Below the pieces are notes generated by a model. The model was given only the letters and a program-made list of their open reading frames with translations, made no database searches and was not told where the DNA came from. Made by a program: the position numbers and the translations under genes. This document shows, piece by piece, positions 5,653 to 8,711 of a stretch of DNA of 8,711 nucleotides. The stretch comes from Bryobacterales bacterium (GTDB lineage Bacteria > Acidobacteriota > Terriglobia > Bryobacterales > Bryobacteraceae): contig PLMF01000202.1 in NCBI GenBank assembly GCA_003142355.1, forward strand, positions 1-8,711, given 5' to 3'. Numbering within the stretch: the first letter of the stretch is position 1; every line of letters begins with the position of its first letter.

Positions 5653-6513
5653 TCACCCGTCTGAACCTTGAGTGTCCGCTTTCACGACGGTCCTGGGTTT
5701 TCGAGAACCCCCGCCGGTCACCACGATGGGAGTCCAGCTCAAGGCCCCGGCTCGCGTCATTTCAGCCTTGAATCGATCCTCCGACTCAAACGGCTCTGTT
5801 TGATATATGACAGTATAGAATCGAGTCCAGTCCAAGGACCCCGAATACCCGCCAGCGTCCTCGAAAACACCGCCCAGAGCAATGGGGACCTCAGCGCGCG
5901 TCGCGGCATATTTGAACTCCACCGCCGCCTTCAGGTTTCGTACGCCGCCATCCGGTTTGAAGTCTCCGATGATGCCTGTGATCTCCACGGGATGGCGATA
6001 TTGAGGGAAGCACGCCTCCAGGTAGTCGTGCATTACATTCTGCACGTCTAGTTCCCGCTGGGGCGTCACGTGGCGCTTGTGAACAAGGACCGCCGTATTG
6101 CGCAACAGGGTCTCGAATTTAGACGGCTCAAACGCATCCGATGAAAGCATCGGCTCGCCGACCGACGCGCGGAGGGCTGCGATCTGGGTCTCAAGGTAGT
6201 TGAGCGGCTCGCTGGTCAGGGAGTCGTACAACGGTTCATGATGCACATTCCCGATGCCCCCGGCGCTCTCAAACTTCGACCACCTCTCCAAAAGGTGCCT
6301 TCGAGTCTCGGGCAGGGCGGCGGCTTCGAGGACAACCAGCATCATGTCGTGGGCGCGATTCAGGAAATACGGGAGTACGTCTGCCGGTTCCTCCCAGCCA
6401 CCTGAATGCCTATAGCCGAAGGCTTCCGCCTCCATTTGACTCTTCACCTCGCGCGCCTGCCCCAATTCATGTTCAAGCGCGCCGAGAGCGGCGCGGATTA
6501 TCGTGTAATCCAT
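5653..6513 (-). CDS. PD-(D/E)XK nuclease-like protein
   Basis: The complete protein is 286 residues, with ATG at 6513 preceded by GGGGAGG 6 nt upstream, the best ribosome binding site in the element. Residues 1-120 look mostly helical (ALGALEHELGQAREVKSQME; YLETQIAALRASVGEP). The C-terminal half holds a literal PD-(D/E)XK signature: E154-x-D-V-Q158 in RELDVQNVMHDYLEACF, then P187-D188 in GDFKPDGG, and E199-F-K201 in LKAAVEFKYA. The 'ExDVQ...D...ExK' order resembles the nuclease domain found beside DpnII/MboI-like restriction systems and many defence proteins. A helical N-terminal region plus a nuclease would suit a DNA-cutting effector. It transcribes leftward from just inside the right tRNA repeat and has no same-strand intact partner. 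Family assignment is by motif only; the defence role is inference. Confidence 0.7.
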   Translation of the reverse strand: MDYTIIRAALGALEHELGQAREVKSQMEAEAFGYRHSGGWEEPADVLPYFLNRAHDMMLVVLEAAALPETRRHLLERWSKFESAGGIGNVHHEPLYDSLTSEPLNYLETQIAALRASVGEPMLSSDAFEPSKFETLLRNTAVLVHKRHVTPQRELDVQNVMHDYLEACFPQYRHPVEITGIIGDFKPDGGVRNLKAAVEFKYAATRAEVPIALGGVFEDAGGYSGSLDWTRFYTVIYQTEPFESEDRFKAEMTRAGALSWTPIVVTGGGSRKPRTVVKADTQGSDG

Positions 6514-6545
6514 CTGTCGCCTCCCCTCTGTTGGGAGCGGTCACG

Positions 6546-6567
6546 TGGCTGTCAAGATGGCTGTCAA
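6546..6567 (-). repeat. Two direct copies of TTGACAGCCA, 12-bp period
   Basis: On the minus strand TTGACAGCCA occurs at 6567-6558 and 6555-6546. They lie between the right tRNA 3' end and the start of the PD-(D/E)XK-like gene. Each contains a perfect -35 hexamer, but I see no convincing -10 at 16-18 nt. The position just outside the att repeat would also fit recombinase arm-type binding sites. Confidence 0.5.
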
Positions 6568-6608
6568 CTCCAGGCACCGAACAATCGACAAGCCATAAAT
6601 GCTTTAGA

Positions 6609-6691
6609 ATCTGGCGCGCCCGGAGAGACTCGAACTCCCGACCTACTGGTTCGAAGCCAGCCGCTCTATCCACCTGAGCTACGGGCGCGCG
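6609..6691. repeat. Right 83-bp direct repeat (att site, whole tRNA)
   Basis: It is identical to 3245-3327 and closes the element. The bases just outside differ between the copies (GAAA after the left copy, CTGG after the right), so the match ends sharply on both sides. Confidence 0.9.
6612..6688 (-). tRNA. tRNA-Arg (anticodon UCG), right copy
   Basis: The 77 nt are identical to the left copy, with the same cloverleaf, anticodon TCG and encoded CCA. Its 5' flank (6692 onward) is chromosomal DNA running to the fumarylacetoacetate hydrolase gene. If the element entered at the tRNA, this copy keeps the native promoter side and is the one likely to be expressed. Arginine CGA decoding would then not be interrupted by the insertion. 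Confidence 0.95.
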
Positions 6692-6742
6692 CTGGTGGTC
6701 AGAATCAGTTTACCATCGCACAACGGAGCGCCGTCGGAATCT

Positions 6743-6822
6743 CGCGCAGATCTGAGCGGAGTCTGACCAATAACCCTATTGTTTTCCACAAAACACATCC
6801 GTTTTTCGCGCAGATCTGCGCG
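6743..6822. repeat. CGCGCAGATCTG motif pair, one copy a perfect 16-bp palindrome
   Basis: CGCGCAGATCTGCGCG at 6807-6822 is a perfect palindrome. CGCGCAGATCTG at 6743-6754 repeats its first 12 bases, but its right arm continues AGCG instead of CGCG. Both lie between the 3' end of the fumarylacetoacetate hydrolase gene and the 5' side of the right tRNA. No T-run follows on the minus strand, so the palindrome is not a canonical terminator for the hydrolase gene. A protein-binding site or short dispersed repeat is possible. Confidence 0.5.
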
Positions 6823-6845
6823 TAGCGGGCCGGTTTCGGCGCCCC

Positions 6846-7700
6846 CTACCCTTCCGCCACCACCGGGTTCACCAGTTCCCCAAGCCCTTCCACCCGCACC
6901 ACCACTTCGTCGCCAGGCTTCAGCCAGCGTGGCGGCTTCCGCGCAGACCCTACGCCACCCGGCGTGCCGGTCGAGATGATGTCGCCCGGCTCCAGCGTGA
7001 AGACGCTCGACAGGAATGCGATCAGCTTCGGCACCCCGAAAATCAGGTGGCGCGTGTTCGAACTCTGCAACACCTCGCCACTCAGCGTCAGTGAGATGTC
7101 CAAGTTGTGCGGGTCCTCGATTTCGTCCGCGGTCACGATGGCCGGGCCGATGGGCGCGAACGTGTCGAACGTTTTGCCGATCATCCACTGCGTGGTGGCC
7201 ATCTGGAAATCGCGCGCGCTCACGTCGTTGACCATGGTGTAGCCGAACACATGCTCGCGCCAGCGCTCCTCCGGAATATGCCGGCCGCCCTGGCCGATCA
7301 CCACCGCAAATTCCGCTTCGTAATCCGGCTTGACGGAGTTTTTCGGAAGCACGATCGGATGCCGGTGCCCGGTCACGGCGGTCTGGAATTTCGCGAAGAC
7401 CGTGGGCGTTGCCGGAATCGGCAGGTTCGATTCCGCGGCGTGGTCGCTGTAGTTCAGGCCTATGCAGATGATCTTGGGCGGTCTGGGAACCGGCGCCGCC
7501 AGCCTGGTCTTGGCGGGGTCGAAGGGTTCGCCGGGAGGCGGGTTCTTCAACCATCGCCGGACGCGGTCCAGGGCGTCCGCGCCGCCGGCGATCACCGAAA
7601 GCACGCTGTCGAACCCGGTGCCGCCAATTGCAATCAGCTCGCCGCCCAAAAGCACTCCGGGCTCCGCGTAGCCTTCTCTTTCCAGTGTGACCAACCGCAT
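6846..7700 (-). CDS. Fumarylacetoacetate hydrolase (FAH) family protein
   Basis: The 284-residue protein has the usual length for stand-alone FAH-family enzymes, which cleave C-C bonds of, or decarboxylate or hydrate, 2-oxo acid intermediates of aromatic and sugar-acid breakdown in the cytoplasm. A short N-terminal domain (1-65) precedes the catalytic fold. Visible motifs are IGLNYSDHAAE (80-90, with H87), the metal ligands E128 and E130 in DYEAEFAVVIG, D159 in VNDVSARDFQ, and DIISTGTPGGVG (240-251). Ending with GDEVVVRVEGLGELVNPV is typical of the family. The start is ATG 7700, with GGAGGAG about 7 nt upstream. Its substrate cannot be fixed; acylpyruvate, 2-hydroxyhepta-2,4-diene-1,7-dioate-type or ureidoglycolate lyase-like activity are all possible. 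Confidence 0.92.
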   Translation of the reverse strand: MRLVTLEREGYAEPGVLLGGELIAIGGTGFDSVLSVIAGGADALDRVRRWLKNPPPGEPFDPAKTRLAAPVPRPPKIICIGLNYSDHAAESNLPIPATPTVFAKFQTAVTGHRHPIVLPKNSVKPDYEAEFAVVIGQGGRHIPEERWREHVFGYTMVNDVSARDFQMATTQWMIGKTFDTFAPIGPAIVTADEIEDPHNLDISLTLSGEVLQSSNTRHLIFGVPKLIAFLSSVFTLEPGDIISTGTPGGVGSARKPPRWLKPGDEVVVRVEGLGELVNPVVAEG

Positions 7701-7827
7701 GCAGGATCTCCTCCAGAGGCACCCATGCTACCACAGGAGCAACCGCCACTTGGAGAGCGAATCCGCCTGCTGGAAGCCTGCCAGCTCGCCAAAGTGCGGC
7801 AACTTCCCATCGCCAAAGCCGCCGCGT

Positions 7828-7884
7828 AGGAAAAGGGGTCAGACGCATTTTTCGCCGTGAAAAATGCGTCTGACCCCTTTTCCT
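7828..7884. repeat. Perfect palindrome, 26-bp arms and 5-nt loop (REP-like or bidirectional terminator-like)
   Basis: Arms at 7828-7853 and 7859-7884 are exact reverse complements around GCCGT. Each contains GGGGTCAGACGCATTTTT or its complement, with A-runs before and T-runs after the GC core in both orientations, so it would look like an intrinsic terminator whichever way it is read. It lies between two divergent genes and ends only 13 nt before the start codon of the exported protein, a place where a terminator is not expected. Similar palindromes around 'GGGGTCAGAC' are, from memory, dispersed in acidobacterial genomes, sometimes beside REP-associated transposases. Confidence 0.85.
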
Positions 7885-7897
7885 TTACACTGAAATC

Positions 7898-8711
7898 ATG
7901 CGCTGGGTCCTCGCTCTCGCCTTGCTCGGCCGCCTGCCGCTGGCGGCCGGCTCCGCCGCCGACATCGCGCGCGCCATCCGCGAAAATAGCTTCGACCGCG
8001 ACGAGTGCTATCGCGTTCGCGATCTCACCCTGATCAAAGAGGATATACGCGTCTACCTCACCGACGGATATCTCATCTTCAGCAAGCCGGTGGCGGGCCG
8101 CCCGATCGCCGCCGTTTTCCTGGCGGATACAGACGGCGGTGACGGCGAAGTGATGCTGCTGCCGCCCGATCGCGCCGAGCGCCGCTCGCTGGCAACCTAC
8201 ATCGACTCTCCCAATCTGGACGAGCACTTCCGCGGAGCGGTGTTCCTGTTCACCGGCGACGTCTACGACGCGTTGAAAAAGCAGTTGCCGGACAACCCCG
8301 CCAACAAGAAGATCCCCGAACTGGGCGCCTTGCTGGATGAGCAATGGACGTCGGCGCTGCGCAATCTGGGCGCCGGCTACCAGACGCGCCTGACGCTCGA
8401 TCTGCTGGGCTGGCCGGCCAGCCGGCCCGGCTTCCTCGTCGCCTTCTTGCAGGGAATCAAGCTCGGCAATTTCGATGTGGTTTTCGATCCCAGCGGCTCG
8501 GAGCAGATCCTGGTTGGCCAGTTCACCACCCGTGACAACCGCCTCTACTTCGACACCTGGACCAGTTTCGCGGCTAGATCCTCCCGCCTGCACCCGGCTG
8601 TGCACCAGCCGGAACTGTCGTTGCGCGACTATCGCATCCAGGCTGTCGTCAACGAGGATCTGTCGCTGAGCGTCGTGACGCGCGTGAAGGTGACGCCGGC
8701 GGCCGGCGGCA
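7898..8711 (+). CDS. Exported protein, N-terminal part (possible M1 peptidase-like protein)
   Basis: The open frame covers 271 codons and runs off the window without a stop. It starts MRWVLALALLGRLPLAAGSA, a good Sec signal peptide with cleavage likely near residues 17-21. The mature part begins ADIARAIRENSFDRDECYRV, then RDLTLIKEDIRVYLTDGYLI and FSKPVAGRPIAAVFLADTDG, a strand-rich stretch. I associate this opening with long acidobacterial proteins that carry an M1-type (gluzincin) peptidase domain further on, but no HExxH motif is inside the window, so that is weak. ATG 7898 is chosen because the signal peptide begins there. No ribosome binding site is visible in the 13 nt after the palindrome. 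TACACT at 7886-7891 would place a transcription start close to the ATG, so a leaderless mRNA is possible. Confidence 0.75.
   Translation, partial: MRWVLALALLGRLPLAAGSAADIARAIRENSFDRDECYRVRDLTLIKEDIRVYLTDGYLIFSKPVAGRPIAAVFLADTDGGDGEVMLLPPDRAERRSLATYIDSPNLDEHFRGAVFLFTGDVYDALKKQLPDNPANKKIPELGALLDEQWTSALRNLGAGYQTRLTLDLLGWPASRPGFLVAFLQGIKLGNFDVVFDPSGSEQILVGQFTTRDNRLYFDTWTSFAARSSRLHPAVHQPELSLRDYRIQAVVNEDLSLSVVTRVKVTPAAGG

Larger units (their letters stand above)
3245..6691. mobile_element. tRNA-Arg-integrated element with tyrosine recombinase
   Basis: The region is bounded by identical 83-bp repeats (3245-3327 and 6609-6691), each containing a complete tRNA-Arg, giving a repeat-to-repeat period of 3364 bp. 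A complete tyrosine recombinase begins 47 nt inside the left repeat. Further contents are a single-helix membrane protein, a VRR-NUC frame, a small DUF4177 gene, a broken minus-strand frame and a PD-(D/E)XK-like nuclease ending 96 nt from the right repeat. Base composition is patchy, with AT-richer blocks at about 4160-4740 and 5040-5217, as in elements assembled from several sources. I see no capsid, terminase, replication initiator, relaxase or excisionase. It could be a decayed prophage, a satellite or a defence island. Mobility today is unproven. Confidence 0.85.

Noticed and set aside
5416..5771. Two overlapping plus-strand frames of 82 and 88 codons
   Set aside because: They show no domain, no ribosome binding site and unnatural composition, and they run into the antisense of the PD-(D/E)XK gene.
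6612..6688. tRNA pair as an ordinary tandem tRNA cluster
   Set aside because: The copies are 3.3 kb apart with a complete integrase beside one of them and identical over 83 bases with abrupt ends, which fits an att duplication better than a gene cluster.
7107..7829. Plus-strand open frame of 240 codons, including a 34-codon part from ATG 7725
   Set aside because: Most of it is antisense to the FAH gene. The short part outside it (MLPQEQPPLGERIRLLEACQ and onward) has only a weak AGAGG in front and no family resemblance.
6679..7848. Minus-strand open frame of 389 codons
   Set aside because: It is a shifted frame over the FAH-family gene, with Arg/Gly/Ala-rich composition. The FAH frame carries the metal ligands and a strong ribosome binding site.
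7634..8605. Minus-strand open frame of 323 codons
   Set aside because: It is antisense to the signal-peptide protein and runs through the perfect palindrome. It shows no ribosome binding site or family motif.
1..8711. CRISPR array, diversity-generating retroelement or insertion-sequence transposase
   Set aside because: No regularly spaced repeats, reverse transcriptase motif or DDE/Y1 transposase is visible. The only long repeats are the two tRNA copies and the hairpins described.

Overview
This window looks like a GC-rich bacterial chromosome, most likely an acidobacterium of the Solibacter/Bryobacter type. That assignment is inferred from the style of the end gene (7898 onward), the decayed toxin-antitoxin modules and the intergenic palindromes; no ribosomal marker is present. 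The housekeeping parts are strongly GC-rich. Parts of an inserted element (about 4160-4740 and 5040-5217) are visibly AT-richer.

Layout. (a) 1-116, minus: the N-terminus of a NuoE-like NADH dehydrogenase subunit, with a plausible promoter upstream and a 23-bp imperfect hairpin ending in T5. (b) 314-2249, plus: an aldo/keto reductase followed by an EamA/DMT ten-helix transporter with a TTG start, probably one transcription unit. (c) 2250-3247: decayed toxin-antitoxin material. It holds an orphan, 3'-truncated Xre/MbcA (DUF2384)-like antitoxin that still has a promoter/operator-like region, and a DUF433 antitoxin overlapping a DUF5615 toxin that has lost its middle, catalytic part. (d) 3245-6691: a small integrated element bounded by two identical 83-bp direct repeats, each holding a complete tRNA-Arg(UCG) gene on the minus strand. 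Inside are a complete tyrosine recombinase, an unrecognised protein with one N-terminal membrane helix, a VRR-NUC nuclease frame without an ATG, a 52-residue DUF4177 gene on the opposite strand, a broken frame, and a 286-residue PD-(D/E)XK nuclease-like protein with a strong ribosome binding site. (e) 6846-7700, minus: a fumarylacetoacetate hydrolase family protein. (f) 7828-7884: a perfect 26-bp-arm palindrome ending 13 nt before the next start codon. (g) 7898-8711, plus: the signal-peptide-bearing N-terminus of a large exported protein that runs off the window.

The most interesting object is the 3.36-kb element. It is a minimal integrase-plus-cargo island that duplicated a whole tRNA gene. 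It carries no recognisable replication, capsid or conjugation gene, and its one well-formed cargo gene encodes a PD-(D/E)XK nuclease-like protein with a helical N-terminal region. A shrunken prophage or satellite, or a small defence island, are the two readings I find plausible. The defence role is inference only.
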